A stretch of 64,000 nucleotides of DNA, from NCBI GenBank assembly GCA_023150475.1, contig JAKLKU010000023.1, positions 1 to 64,000 of the forward strand. Reading direction: 5' to 3'. The notes under the pieces are model-generated. The model saw only the letters and a program-made list of their open reading frames with translations, was not told the DNA's origin and searched no databases. Shown here piece by piece: positions 1 through 9,093 of this stretch. The position numbers and the translations under genes are program-made. Numbering within the stretch: the stretch's first letter is position 1; every line of letters begins with the position of its first letter. Source of the DNA: Planctomycetota bacterium. Lineage in GTDB: Bacteria > Planctomycetota > UBA1135 > GCA-002686595.

Positions 1-1
1 G

Positions 2-1471
2 GCCGGCTCGGCCGCACCGGTCGCACCGGTCGCACCGGCCGCTTCCGCCGCGCAGGGCGCGAAGGCGGCTGCGGCGGCGGCCAAACCGAGCGCTTCGGCG
101 GCGAAGCCCGCGCCGCGCGCCTCGAAGCCGGCCGCCGATGTCGGCGACGACGACGCGAAGGCCGCGCGCTCGCGCGACGTGATGCGCGAGAAGGAGCTGC
201 TCAAGAAGAAGCAGCAACAAGTGATCATGTACGCGTGGATCGTCGCCGGCGGCGCGGCCGTGCTGGCGCTCGGCATGTGGCTCTTCGCGAAACGGACCGA
301 CGACCAACGCAAGCAAGAAGCCGCCGACCTCGCTGCCCGCCAGGAGAAGGTGCTCACCGATGCGAGAGCGATGGATGCGTCGACTGAAGAGGGGTTGACG
401 AAGATCATCGAGTTCCTGACGGCCGACGAGGAGCGCAAGAAGCTCTGGGCGACGTCGCCGCAAGGTCCCGAGATCCAGACGTTGCTCTCGAAGGCCGTGC
501 AGGAGCGCGAAGCGAAACGCGAGCGCCGCGCGTTGAAGGAAGCGTTCGAGGACCTGCGCAACAAGCTCGCGAACCCCGCGTCGATGTCGGTCGAGCAGAT
601 CCGCGAGATGCGCATCACGCTCGTCAACCAGATCGAGCCGAAGGCGTCGGGTTCGATGGACACCCAGTTCGCGACCGACGTCGCGCAGCTCAAGCAGAAC
701 ACCGACCGGGTCTACGCCGCGAAGCTGCACGAAGAAGCGCGCAGCGCCGCGAACGCCGCCAACGATGTCGCCGGACGCCAAGCGGCGCTCAAGAAGTACA
801 CCGAGGCGGAAGACGAGATCGTCAAGCTCTTCGAAGAGTCGCTGAAGAAGAACCAGAGCGAGCTTTCGAAGTACTACGAAGGCCACTTCCGCGAAGTGAT
901 CGACGAATCGGACCTGCTCGCCAAGGCGATCTTCACGCCCGACTTCGTCGAGAAGCAGCCGTGGAAGGACCTGCTCTCCACCGACCAGGCGCCGAACTGG
1001 AACGCTGCGTCGCTCGAGGGCTTCAGTCAGAAGTTCGAGCGCGGCGCGCTGACCCTGCGCGGTCCGAACGCGGCGGCGCGGCAGAACGGCGTGACGTCGA
1101 TCGGCGACCGCGAGCAGTTCCGTGACTTCGTGCTCGACTTCGAGTTCACGATCCTTAAGGGCGAGTTCGAGCTCTACGCACGCGTCGGCAAGCGTTTCGA
1201 CGGCACCGTCGAGTCGCTGAAGTTCTCGGCGCTCGAGGAATCGCCGAACGCTTCGTTCCTGCTGTCGTCGAACGAGTCGTACAGCGGCACGTTGACGTTC
1301 ATCGGCAGCTCGTGGACCTGCGAGCTCTCGGCGGGCGACCCGCAGACCGTCGAACAAGTGAAATGGGTCCAGTCGCGCCGCGGCGGCATCGGCCTCCTCG
1401 TGCCGACCGAAGCGGAAGTGAAGATCACGCGCATGCGCATCAAGTCGCTGCGCCAGAGCGGCTCGCTCTGA
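2..1471 (+). CDS. Membrane-anchored protein with C-terminal DUF1080-like beta domain, 5'-truncated
   Basis: The frame is open from base 2, and the bases before the first possible start (GTG-ATG at 179) encode an Ala/Pro/Lys-rich stretch of the same style, so the true start lies left of the window. One membrane helix is encoded at about 233-290 (WIVAGGAAVLALGMWLFA). About 220 charged, probably helical residues follow. The last ~150 residues are beta-rich (SLEGFSQKFERGALTLRG, then FRDFVLDFEFTILKGEFELY) and resemble the DUF1080/3-keto-disaccharide hydrolase or LamG-like jelly roll, a fold used in carbohydrate binding or hydrolysis. I see no catalytic signature. It ends 92 bp before a convergent kinase gene. 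The membrane topology is clear; the domain call is by pattern only and the function is unknown. Confidence 0.6.
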   Translation, partial: AGSAAPVAPVAPAASAAQGAKAAAAAAKPSASAAKPAPRASKPAADVGDDDAKAARSRDVMREKELLKKKQQQVIMYAWIVAGGAAVLALGMWLFAKRTDDQRKQEAADLAARQEKVLTDARAMDASTEEGLTKIIEFLTADEERKKLWATSPQGPEIQTLLSKAVQEREAKRERRALKEAFEDLRNKLANPASMSVEQIREMRITLVNQIEPKASGSMDTQFATDVAQLKQNTDRVYAAKLHEEARSAANAANDVAGRQAALKKYTEAEDEIVKLFEESLKKNQSELSKYYEGHFREVIDESDLLAKAIFTPDFVEKQPWKDLLSTDQAPNWNAASLEGFSQKFERGALTLRGPNAAARQNGVTSIGDREQFRDFVLDFEFTILKGEFELYARVGKRFDGTVESLKFSALEESPNASFLLSSNESYSGTLTFIGSSWTCELSAGDPQTVEQVKWVQSRRGGIGLLVPTEAEVKITRMRIKSLRQSGSL

Positions 1472-1491
1472 TCGAGCCGACTCGCCTCCAA

Positions 1492-1528
1492 CGCGCCGCC
1501 GCCGTCCCCCGTGGATCGCGGCGGCGCG
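1492..1528. terminator. GC hairpin between convergent genes
   Basis: Ten-base arms at 1492-1501 and 1519-1528 (CGCGCCGCCG / CGGCGGCGCG) are separated by 17 nt. They lie between the stop of the membrane protein and the end of the minus-strand kinase. Only three T follow, so this is a plausible but weak terminator. Confidence 0.35.
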
Positions 1529-1562
1529 CGGCTTTCCGGCCCGGGTGCCGCCGCGGCGGCGT

Positions 1563-3578
1563 TCACTGATCGGCGTCGAGCGCCGGTTGCGGCTCGGGCG
1601 TCTCCGCCGGAGCGGTCAGCACGTCCTTGAACCCGCGGAAGATGCTGCGCAGTCCTTTTCCGGCCTGCTCGATCTCGGTCTTGGTCCGCTCGAGCACTTC
1701 GCCGGCCGTCGTGGGCACAGCGATATTGAAAGGGCCGCTCGCGGGCGGCGCTCCGGACTCGTCGGACGCTCGCACGACTTGGTTGGCGCGGGCGAGTGCG
1801 TCGAGTTCGGACATCCGCAGTTGCGCGGCCTTCTTCAGCGCGCCCGCTTCGACGCGGGAGCGGTCTCGGGCGAGCGCGAGTTCGATGTCGGCGAGCGCCC
1901 GGTCAGGGCGATCGAGATCGAGGAAGATCCGCGCACGCTCGAGCAACGTCTGCACGGCGACCTGCTCGCTCTGGGTTTCGATCGCCAACCGGAGCGCCGA
2001 CTGCAAGAGACCCAGAGCGCGCGCCGATTCCTCGCGCCAACGCGTCTCGTTCGCTTCTCCGCGCGCGAGTCGACCGATGCGACGGTGCAACCGGGCGCGC
2101 TCGAGGTAGGGGAGCGGATCGCGCGGGACCAGTTGGCTGCGTCCGATCTGGCAGCTCATCGCGCGATCGAACCGTTCGAGTCCGGAGTACAGCGCGCCGA
2201 GCCACAACAAGCGACGATCGGGCGATTCTTCCTGAGCCTTGGTCTCGATCGCGGAGACGAACACGCGTTCGCGCTCGACGCCGACTTCGTGGACGAACGA
2301 CGCGCAGATCTCGATCGCTTCGACGACGATCTCGGGGTAGCGGTCCTCGAACTCCTCGATCAGGTTGCTGATCCGTTCGAACGCTTCGTTTCTCGAGTCT
2401 CGCTCGCCGGACTGCCAGAGCTTGTACGCGTTCAGGAGTTCCTGGCGTACGGCCGCGAGCGACATCGCCTTCTGCAGCTCGGAGCGTTCGAGTTCGATGC
2501 GGTCGCGCTCGCTCTCGATCGTGTCCACTTGCTGTTGCGAACTGCGCCACACGAGCGCGAGCACGCCGGCGACCGCGAGCAGCACGATGCCGACGCTCGC
2601 TTCGATCGGGTTGCGGCGCATCCAGCGCACCGCGGGGTCGAAGAAGCGCGGCGGACGTGCGCTGACCGGCCGGCCGTCGCGCACCGCGCGCAGGTCCTCG
2701 AGCAGCGCGGCGGCGGTCGTGTAGCGACGATCGACGTCCTTCTCGAGGCACTTCAGGATCACCGCTTCGAGATCGCGCGGGACGTCGTCGCGGAGCTTGT
2801 GCAGGAGCGGCGGGTCCTTCGAGAGGATCGCGTTGAGGATCGTCTGCGCGTTCGGGCCCTGGAACGGCGGACGCTGCGAGAGGAGCTCGTACAACGTCGC
2901 ACCGAGGCCCCACACGTCGGACCGTCCGTCGATCGCGTCGCCGGACCCCGAGATCTGCTCGGGGCTCATGTAGAGGGGCGTGCCGACCAAGTCGCCGGAC
3001 TCGGTCATCGTGCCGGCTTCTTCCTGGTCGAGCGGGCGAGCGAGACCGAAGTCGGTGAGCAACACGCGTTCGCCGTCGCGCAGCAGGTTCGACGGCTTGA
3101 TGTCGCGGTGCAGCACGCCTCGCGAGTGCGCGTGGGCGAGAGCGCTCGCGACGTCGATGCCGATCGAGAGCACGTCGTCGATCGCGAGCGGGCCCGCCTT
3201 GAGCACGCGGTCGAGCGGCGGCCCCTCGACGAACTTCATCGAGAAGTAGCTGATCGACCCGATCGAACCGACCTCGTGGATGTCGACGATGTTCGGGTGC
3301 GAGAGGCGCCCCATCGCTTCGGCTTCGCGCAGGAAGCGCTTCACCGTCCGTTCGCGCAGCGCCATGTTCGGCGGCAGCACCTTGATCGCGACGCGGCGCT
3401 CGACGCCGACTTGCCGCGCTTCGTACACGACGCCCATCGAGCCGTGGCCGACCTCGCGCACGATGCGGTATCCCGTCAACGCGCGGTTGAGCGCGGCGGC
3501 GGAGAGCTCGTTCTCGTGCAAAGTCGATTCGGGCAAGCGAGCCTCGGTGGGCTTCAGAGCTCGTGGACGGCGCGCCAC
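1563..3578 (-). CDS. PknB-type serine/threonine protein kinase with TM helix and TPR-like tail
   Basis: A 671-residue membrane-bound Hanks-type kinase. Visible motifs are the glycine loop GHGSMGVVYEA (44-54), VAIK with Lys66, HRDIKPSN (157-164, catalytic Asp159), DFG (176-178) and SPEQ (205-208). An MRRNP-type juxtamembrane segment precedes one membrane helix at about 327-345. The remaining ~320 residues are helical, TPR-like, with a Pro-rich end. The start is GTG (GTG GCG CGC), overlapping the end of kdsA by 25 bp, so the gene is translated as the third member of the lipid kinase/kdsA operon. The combination of kinase, one TM and helical repeats is common in planctomycetes. The substrate cannot be read from the sequence. 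A second kinase of similar design lies at 58777-61125. Confidence 0.93.
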   Translation of the reverse strand: MARRPRALKPTEARLPESTLHENELSAAALNRALTGYRIVREVGHGSMGVVYEARQVGVERRVAIKVLPPNMALRERTVKRFLREAEAMGRLSHPNIVDIHEVGSIGSISYFSMKFVEGPPLDRVLKAGPLAIDDVLSIGIDVASALAHAHSRGVLHRDIKPSNLLRDGERVLLTDFGLARPLDQEEAGTMTESGDLVGTPLYMSPEQISGSGDAIDGRSDVWGLGATLYELLSQRPPFQGPNAQTILNAILSKDPPLLHKLRDDVPRDLEAVILKCLEKDVDRRYTTAAALLEDLRAVRDGRPVSARPPRFFDPAVRWMRRNPIEASVGIVLLAVAGVLALVWRSSQQQVDTIESERDRIELERSELQKAMSLAAVRQELLNAYKLWQSGERDSRNEAFERISNLIEEFEDRYPEIVVEAIEICASFVHEVGVERERVFVSAIETKAQEESPDRRLLWLGALYSGLERFDRAMSCQIGRSQLVPRDPLPYLERARLHRRIGRLARGEANETRWREESARALGLLQSALRLAIETQSEQVAVQTLLERARIFLDLDRPDRALADIELALARDRSRVEAGALKKAAQLRMSELDALARANQVVRASDESGAPPASGPFNIAVPTTAGEVLERTKTEIEQAGKGLRSIFRGFKDVLTAPAETPEPQPALDADQ

Positions 3579-4399
3579 ACGGCGAGCACGCCGTCGAGGA
3601 TCCTGGGGAACTCTTCCAGTTTGACCATGTTCGGGCCGTCGGAGGGGGCGCGGTCGGGGTCGGGGTGGACTTCGAAGAAGACGCCGTCGATCTCGCCGGT
3701 CGCGGCGGCCGCGCGGGCGAGCGCAGGCACCAACCGGCGGTCGCCGCCGGTCGCCGTGCCGAGGCCACCGGGCTCTTGGACCGAGTGGGTGGCGTCGAAC
3801 ACGACGAGGTGGCCGGTCTTCGACAGGTGGCCGAAGCTATTCATGTCAACGACGAGCCTGCCGTAGCCGAACGAGTTTCCGCGCTCGGTGACCATCAAGC
3901 GCCGGTTGCCGACGGCTTCGCACTTCTTCGTCGCGTTCTGCATGTCCCAAGGCGCGAGGAACTGCCCCTTCTTGATGTTGACGACCTTCCCTGTTTCCGC
4001 GGCGGCGACCAAGAGGTCCGTCTGACGACACAGGAAGGCTGGAATTTGGAGGACGTCGACGACTTCGGCGGCTTGCGCGCAATGTTCGGGCAGGTGCACG
4101 TCGGTCAAGAGCGGCAGGCCGGTCGCTTCGCGGACTTCCGCGAGTCGTTCGAGCCCCGAAGCGATGCCCGGGCCGCGCGCGCCGTGGACGCTCGAGCGGT
4201 TCGCCTTGTCGAAGCTCGACTTGAAGATCAGGTCGACGCCGCGTTCGTCGGCGAGTTCCGCGAGGCGCCGTGCGACCGAGAGCATCAGCTCGCGCGACTC
4301 GATCACGCATGGGCCGGCGATGACGAAGGGCTTGCCGCCGCCGAACGTGCGGCCGCGGATCTCGAGGCTGGGGCGGATCGGGAGGAACGGGCGCGTCAT
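3554..4399 (-). CDS. kdsA: 3-deoxy-8-phosphooctulonate (Kdo-8-P) synthase
   Basis: A 281-residue enzyme that condenses phosphoenolpyruvate with arabinose-5-phosphate in cytoplasmic Kdo synthesis for lipopolysaccharide. Family signatures run the whole length: GPCVIES, FKSSFDKANRSSVHG, LQIPAFLCRQTDLL, VNIKKGQFLAPWDM, TERGNSFGYGRLVVD and DATHSVQEPGG. The Cys in GPCVIES is where the metal-dependent (Aquifex-type) class has its metal ligand; the E. coli-type enzyme has Asn there. I therefore infer a metal-dependent KdsA. The ATG overlaps the stop of the upstream lipid kinase in an ATGA (4396-4399), implying coupled translation. A longer upstream frame exists but lies over the lipid kinase gene. 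Its presence argues for an LPS-bearing outer membrane. Confidence 0.95.
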   Translation of the reverse strand: MTRPFLPIRPSLEIRGRTFGGGKPFVIAGPCVIESRELMLSVARRLAELADERGVDLIFKSSFDKANRSSVHGARGPGIASGLERLAEVREATGLPLLTDVHLPEHCAQAAEVVDVLQIPAFLCRQTDLLVAAAETGKVVNIKKGQFLAPWDMQNATKKCEAVGNRRLMVTERGNSFGYGRLVVDMNSFGHLSKTGHLVVFDATHSVQEPGGLGTATGGDRRLVPALARAAAATGEIDGVFFEVHPDPDRAPSDGPNMVKLEEFPRILDGVLAVWRAVHEL

Positions 4400-5334
4400 G
4401 GGATCAGGATCCTGTGCTGGCGGCGCAGCACCTCGAACTCGACCGGCGTCTCGCCGCGGAAGTCGCCGTCGACTTGGTAGGGGACAGGACCGTCGTCGGA
4501 CGTGACTTTCGCCCGAGCGGCGGTCGCGAGGCGGCAGGCACCGCCGGGGAGCTCCGCGAGGAAACCACGGACGGCGAGCGCCGCGAGATGCCGCGGCGTC
4601 GCGGCCTGGAAGAGATACACCTCGAAGCGGCCGTCGTCGAAGCGCCGCGAGCGCGACAACCGGAGCGAACCGCCGTAGTGGACGATGTTCGAGATCAGCA
4701 CGAGGCCGAACCGGCCTTCGAGGCGTTCGCCGTCGAGCTCGACCGCGAGTTTGGGTTCGTGATAGCTGCGCAGCGCCCGCACGATCGCTCGCGAGTAGGC
4801 CCACTTCGTGATCGGCCCGCGGCGTGCGCGTTCGACTTCGCGGACGACCGCGCCGTCGAAACCGATGCCGGTGACGAGGAACGAGAGGTGTCCGTTGACG
4901 CGCGCGACGTCGAGGCGCTGGAGCCGCCGGCCCGCGATGATCTCGAGCGCCCGATCGACGTTGCGTTCGAGCCCGAGGTCGAGCGCGAGCACGTTCGCGG
5001 TGCCGAGCGGCACCATGGCGACCGGGATCGCCGGGTCCATCAGGCCGTCGAGCACTTCGCGCAAGCTGCCGTCGCCGCCGACGGAGACCACGAGGTCGAT
5101 GCGTTCGCGCTGGCTGCGCAGACGAGCGCGCGCGTCGCCGCGCGCCTTGGTCAGGTAGAGCTCCGTCGCGACGCCGAGCTTCGACAGCCCGGCCGCGACG
5201 TCGCGCCCGACGGTTTCACCGAGCCCGCGCCCCGCGATCGGGTTCGCGATCACCAAGGCGCGCCGGAACGGCTCCGCGAGCTCGACCGGCGGGGTCGACG
5301 CGGCGGGAGCAGCGAGGGCGGAGCGCTCGTCCAT
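4396..5334 (-). CDS. Diacylglycerol/sphingosine kinase-like lipid kinase (DAGK catalytic domain, YegS/BmrU type)
   Basis: A 312-residue soluble kinase of the DAGK_cat/NAD-kinase-like superfamily. The N-terminal RALVIANPIAGRG is the phosphate-binding opening strand, and SVGGDGSLREVLDGL is the GGDGT-like nucleotide motif (Ser replaces Thr). PLGTANVLALDLGL and VTGIGFDGAVV follow in family order, and the C-terminal beta-sandwich ends PYQVDGDFRGETPVEFEV. The likely role is phosphorylation of a lipid head group such as diacylglycerol; the precise lipid is not evident. Two ATGs are possible (5346 and 5334). I chose 5334 because a TACGAT hexamer (5345-5350) would overlap the upstream ATG but sits 10 nt before this one. 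The gene heads the operon with kdsA, linked by an ATGA overlap, and is divergent from the RmlD-like gene. Confidence 0.88.
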   Translation of the reverse strand: MDERSALAAPAASTPPVELAEPFRRALVIANPIAGRGLGETVGRDVAAGLSKLGVATELYLTKARGDARARLRSQRERIDLVVSVGGDGSLREVLDGLMDPAIPVAMVPLGTANVLALDLGLERNVDRALEIIAGRRLQRLDVARVNGHLSFLVTGIGFDGAVVREVERARRGPITKWAYSRAIVRALRSYHEPKLAVELDGERLEGRFGLVLISNIVHYGGSLRLSRSRRFDDGRFEVYLFQAATPRHLAALAVRGFLAELPGGACRLATAARAKVTSDDGPVPYQVDGDFRGETPVEFEVLRRQHRILIP

Positions 5335-5344
5335 GGGCTCGGCC

Positions 5345-5350
5345 ATCGTA
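5345..5350 (-). promoter_or_regulatory. Candidate -10 hexamer TACGAT of the lipid kinase operon
   Basis: The TANNNT hexamer ends 10 nt before the chosen ATG at 5334. No Shine-Dalgarno lies between them. No convincing -35 was seen. Confidence 0.4.
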
Positions 5351-5380
5351 GCGGAACGCCCCGGCCGCCCAACTCGCGGG

Positions 5381-5386
5381 TATCCT
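5381..5386 (+). promoter_or_regulatory. Candidate -10 hexamer TATCCT of the RmlD-like gene
   Basis: The hexamer ends 9 nt before the ATG at 5396, a spacing that predicts a leaderless or nearly leaderless transcript. The same hexamer occurs before the mutase gene at 47942. Confidence 0.4.
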
Positions 5387-5395
5387 CGCGCACTC

Positions 5396-6379
5396 ATGGC
5401 GATCGCGAAGCCGACGGAACCGACGAGTTGTCTCGTGTTCGGCGCGAGCGGCTTCCTCGGTGCGCACGTGCTCGCCGCGGCTTGGAACCGCGCGCGCCGG
5501 CTCGAACGCGCGGAGCGGACGCGCATCGTCGGCGCGAGCCGCGTCCCCGATGCGGCGCCGCACCATTGGCGTCCCCGCGAAGCGGTCGAGTTCCGCGCGT
5601 GCGACGCGACGACCGACGCGCTCGAACGTGCGCTCGACGAACTCCGTCCGGAGCGCATCGTCAACGCCGCCGCGCTCTCGCGCCTCGCCGACTGCGAGCG
5701 CGAACCGGAGCTCGCCGAGCGCGTCAACGTCGAGCTCCCCGAGCGGCTCGCACGCTGGACGGCGCGCCACGGTGCGCGGCTCGTGCACGTCTCGACCGAC
5801 CTCGTGTTCGGCGCGCGCCTGCCGACGACCGGCGGTTTCTCCGAAGCGGACGAGCCGGCGCCGGTCAGCGTCTACGGCGCGACCAAGGCCCGCGGCGAGG
5901 CGCGGGTTCGAGCGCAAGATCCGCGTGCGCTCGTCGTGCGGCTGCCGTTGCTCTTCGGCGACTCGGGCGGACGCGCGCTCGGCGCGTCGGACTCGCTGGT
6001 CGCCGCGGTGAAGCGCGGCGAAGTGCCGTTGCTCTTCCGCGACGAGTGGCGCACGCCGCTCGACGTCTCGAACGCCGCCGAGGCGCTGGTCGAGCTCGCT
6101 TACGGCGACGCGTCGGGCGTGTTGCACGTCGGCGGGCCAGTGCGTCTCTCGCGAGTCGAGCTCGGGCACCTCGTGTTGCGCGCCGCCGGCAAGAAGTCGG
6201 CGGAGCTCTTCCAACTCGTGCGCGCCGGCACGCGCGCCGAGGCCGGGCTCGCCGCGACGCGTCCGAGCGACGTGTCGCTCGCGACGGAACGCGCGCTCGG
6301 GCTGCTCGAAACCACGTTGCTCGCACCTCGCGAAGCACTCGCCCGCCGCGCGGCCGGGCTCTTCCGGACGATTCCTTGA
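5396..6379 (+). CDS. dTDP-4-dehydrorhamnose reductase-like (RmlD-family) SDR oxidoreductase
   Basis: A 327-residue extended short-chain dehydrogenase. The Rossmann nucleotide loop GASGFLG is near residue 14. IVNAAALSRLADCE matches the RmlD pattern around the catalytic region, HVSTDLVFGA gives the active-site Thr, and VYGATKARGE supplies the YxxxK pair. The RmlD substrate-binding part continues to the end. Family members reduce dTDP-4-keto-6-deoxy sugars; the exact sugar is uncertain because no rmlA, rmlB or rmlC is nearby. The ATG at 5396 is chosen over upstream in-frame codons because protein homology begins there and a -10-like hexamer lies just before it. valS starts 35 bp downstream and is probably cotranscribed. 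Confidence 0.82.
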   Translation: MAIAKPTEPTSCLVFGASGFLGAHVLAAAWNRARRLERAERTRIVGASRVPDAAPHHWRPREAVEFRACDATTDALERALDELRPERIVNAAALSRLADCEREPELAERVNVELPERLARWTARHGARLVHVSTDLVFGARLPTTGGFSEADEPAPVSVYGATKARGEARVRAQDPRALVVRLPLLFGDSGGRALGASDSLVAAVKRGEVPLLFRDEWRTPLDVSNAAEALVELAYGDASGVLHVGGPVRLSRVELGHLVLRAAGKKSAELFQLVRAGTRAEAGLAATRPSDVSLATERALGLLETTLLAPREALARRAAGLFRTIP

Positions 6380-6414
6380 CGCTTCCTGGGGGCCCCGTTG
6401 AAGTGGTCGCCCCC

Positions 6415-9090
6415 ATGGAACTCCCGAAGAACTTCGAACCGAAGGTCCACGAACCGGCCATCTACCGCGCTTGGGTCGAGAGCGGCGGTTTCGCGCCGCG
6501 CGCTCCGCACGCCGGTTCGAAAGGCACGTTCACGGTGATGATCCCGCCGCCGAACGTCACGGGCGTGCTGCACATGGGGCACGCGCTCAACAACACGATC
6601 CAGGACATCGTCGTGCGTTTCCGGCGCATGGACGGGTACGAGACGCTCTGGGTGCCCGGCACCGACCACGCGGGCATCGCGACGCAAGCGGTCGTCGAGA
6701 AGAAGCTCTTCCAGGAGAAGAAGCAGAAGCGCGAGGAGCTCGGCCGCGCCGCCTTCCTCCAGGAAGTCTGGGCGTGGAAGGAGAAGTACGGCAACTCGAT
6801 CCTCGAGCAGTTGCGCGGCATGGGCGCGTCGTGCGACTGGTCGCGCACCAAGTTCACGCTCGACGACGACATGTCGCACGCGGTGCGCGAGTCGTTCGTG
6901 CGACTCTGGGAGAAGGGCCTGATCTACCGCGGAGCGCGGCTCGTCAACTGGGACTGCGTGCTGACGACGGCGGTCTCCGACGACGAGATCGAGTACGTGC
7001 CGAAGAAGGGCAAGCTCTGGCAGATCCGTTATCCGCTCGACGGCCGCCCGGGCGAGTTCGTCACCGTGGCGACGACGCGGCCCGAGACGATGCTCGGCGA
7101 CACCGGCGTCGCGGTGCACCCCGACGACGAGCGCTACAAGCACCTGATCGGCAAGCACGTCGTGCTGCCGTTCCTCGGCCGCAGGATCCCGATCGTCGGC
7201 GACGAGACGGTCGAGTCGGGCTTCGGCACCGGCGCGGTCAAGATCACGCCCGGCCACGATCCGGCGGACTACGAGCGCGGCGCGCGCTTCAAGCTGCCGA
7301 TCGTGATGGTGATGGAGAAGGACGGCCGCATGAGCGCCGAGGCGGGGCCGTTCGCCGGTTTGCCGCGCGAGAAGGCGCGCGACGCCGTCGTGAAGGAGCT
7401 CGAAGCGCTCGGGCTGCTCGGCGACGTCGTCGACCACGAGCACAACGTCGCGATCAGCGACCGCTCGAAGTCGGTGATCGAGCCGATGGTCAGCGAACAG
7501 TGGTTCGTGAAGATGCGCCCGCTCGCCGAGCCTGCGATCGCGGCCGTGCAGAACGGCTCGTTGCGCTTCACGCCCGAGCGCTGGACCAAGGTCTATCTCG
7601 ATTGGCTGCTCAACGTGCAGGACTGGTGCATCAGCCGCCAGCTCTGGTGGGGCCACCGCATCCCGGTCTGGTACGACGAAGACGGCGTGCCGGTCGCGTC
7701 GCGGACGGACCTCGCGCTCGGTTCGCCGCACCCGCTGACGAAGAAGCCGATCGTCCGTCAGGACGAAGACGTGCTCGACACGTGGGCCTCGTCGTGGCTT
7801 TGGCCGTTCGCGACCCTCGGCTGGCCGGCGAAGACGCCGGACCTCGCGCGTTTCTATCCGACGCAGTTCCTGTCGACCGCGCGCGAGATCATCTACCTCT
7901 GGGTCGCGCGCATGGTGATGGCGGGCTACGAGTTCATGGATCACCTGCCGCCGGAGAAACGCTGCCCGTTCTCCGTCGTCAACATCCACGCGACCGTGCT
8001 CGACGCCCAGGGCCGGCGCATGTCGAAGTCGCTCGGCAACGGCATCGACCCGCTCGAGCTGATCGACAAGTACGGCGCCGACGCGATGCGGCTCTGCCTG
8101 ATCCTCCTGACGAAGGAGGGCCAGGACACGCGGCTCGCGCCTGACCGCATCGAACAGGGCTTCCGCTTCGGCAACAAGGTCTGGAACGCGGCGCGCTTCG
8201 TGCTCCAGAACCTCTCGGGCGAGAGCGCGGAAGTGACGTCGCAGTCCGTGACGCGGCTCGAGGATCGTTGGATCCTCTCGCGCCTCGCGCACACGCGGAG
8301 CTTCGTGACGCAGGCGCTCGAGGAGTACCGGTTCAACGACGCGGCGGTCGAGCTCTATCGCTTCGTCTGGAACGACTTCTGCGACTGGTACGTCGAGCTC
8401 GCGAAGCCGCGCTTCGCCGCGGGCGACCCGACCGGACCCGCGGCGCGTGGCACGCTGGTGCGCGTGCTCGGCGACATGCTGGCGCTGCTGCATCCCGTCA
8501 TGCCGTACCTGACGGAGGCGCTGTGGACCGCGCTCCACGAAGCGCGCGGCAAGCGTCCGCCGGCGATGCTGATGAACTCAGCCTGGCCGACCGGCGCGGG
8601 CCTCGCGCGCGATGCTGCCGCGGAAGCGGACATGGCGGTGATCCAGGACCTCGTGAAGGCGGTGCGCAACGTGCGTGCGCTCTGCATGCTCGGCGAGCGC
8701 CAGTCGCTCGTCGCGCACATCGCCGCGCCGCGCGACGAGGAGCGTCGCGTGCTCGCCGAGCACGCAGCGACCGCGCGGGCGCTCGCCTTCCTCGAGCGCT
8801 TCGAGCTCGCCACGCAGGTCGCCCGTCCGCAAGGCTCCGCGTGCGCGGTCGCGGGCGGCATCGAGGCGTTCGTGGTGCTCGGCGAATCGACCGACTTCAA
8901 GAAGCTCGCCGATGCGCTGTCGAAGCGCCTCGAGAAGCTCGAGAAGGGCGTCGCAGGCGCGAAGGCGAAGCTCGCGAATCAGAACTTCGTCGCGCGCGCC
9001 GATCCGGAAGTCGTCGCCGACGAACGCGCGCGGCTCGCCGAACTCGAGCTCGAAGCCGAACTCGTGCGCCGCAACCTGGCGGGACTCTGA
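6415..9090 (+). CDS. valS: Valyl-tRNA synthetase
   Basis: An 891-residue class I aminoacyl-tRNA synthetase charging tRNA-Val. The start MELPKNFEPKVHEPAIYRAW matches the family N-terminus. HMGHAL is the HIGH motif, and VPGTDHAGIATQ and the CP1 editing insertion (TTRPETMLGDTGVAV) follow. NVQDWCISRQLWWGHRIPVW leads to RMSKSLGNGIDPLELID (KMSKS loop). The anticodon-binding domain follows, and the C-terminal coiled-coil arm typical of ValS (KLADALSKRLEKLEKG) closes the protein. Length is normal. The frame stays open far upstream over the reverse lipid kinase gene, but homology starts at 6415. It converges with the FGE-fold gene with only 3 bp between stops. Confidence 0.97.
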   Translation: MELPKNFEPKVHEPAIYRAWVESGGFAPRAPHAGSKGTFTVMIPPPNVTGVLHMGHALNNTIQDIVVRFRRMDGYETLWVPGTDHAGIATQAVVEKKLFQEKKQKREELGRAAFLQEVWAWKEKYGNSILEQLRGMGASCDWSRTKFTLDDDMSHAVRESFVRLWEKGLIYRGARLVNWDCVLTTAVSDDEIEYVPKKGKLWQIRYPLDGRPGEFVTVATTRPETMLGDTGVAVHPDDERYKHLIGKHVVLPFLGRRIPIVGDETVESGFGTGAVKITPGHDPADYERGARFKLPIVMVMEKDGRMSAEAGPFAGLPREKARDAVVKELEALGLLGDVVDHEHNVAISDRSKSVIEPMVSEQWFVKMRPLAEPAIAAVQNGSLRFTPERWTKVYLDWLLNVQDWCISRQLWWGHRIPVWYDEDGVPVASRTDLALGSPHPLTKKPIVRQDEDVLDTWASSWLWPFATLGWPAKTPDLARFYPTQFLSTAREIIYLWVARMVMAGYEFMDHLPPEKRCPFSVVNIHATVLDAQGRRMSKSLGNGIDPLELIDKYGADAMRLCLILLTKEGQDTRLAPDRIEQGFRFGNKVWNAARFVLQNLSGESAEVTSQSVTRLEDRWILSRLAHTRSFVTQALEEYRFNDAAVELYRFVWNDFCDWYVELAKPRFAAGDPTGPAARGTLVRVLGDMLALLHPVMPYLTEALWTALHEARGKRPPAMLMNSAWPTGAGLARDAAAEADMAVIQDLVKAVRNVRALCMLGERQSLVAHIAAPRDEERRVLAEHAATARALAFLERFELATQVARPQGSACAVAGGIEAFVVLGESTDFKKLADALSKRLEKLEKGVAGAKAKLANQNFVARADPEVVADERARLAELELEAELVRRNLAGL

Positions 9091-9093
9091 GCG

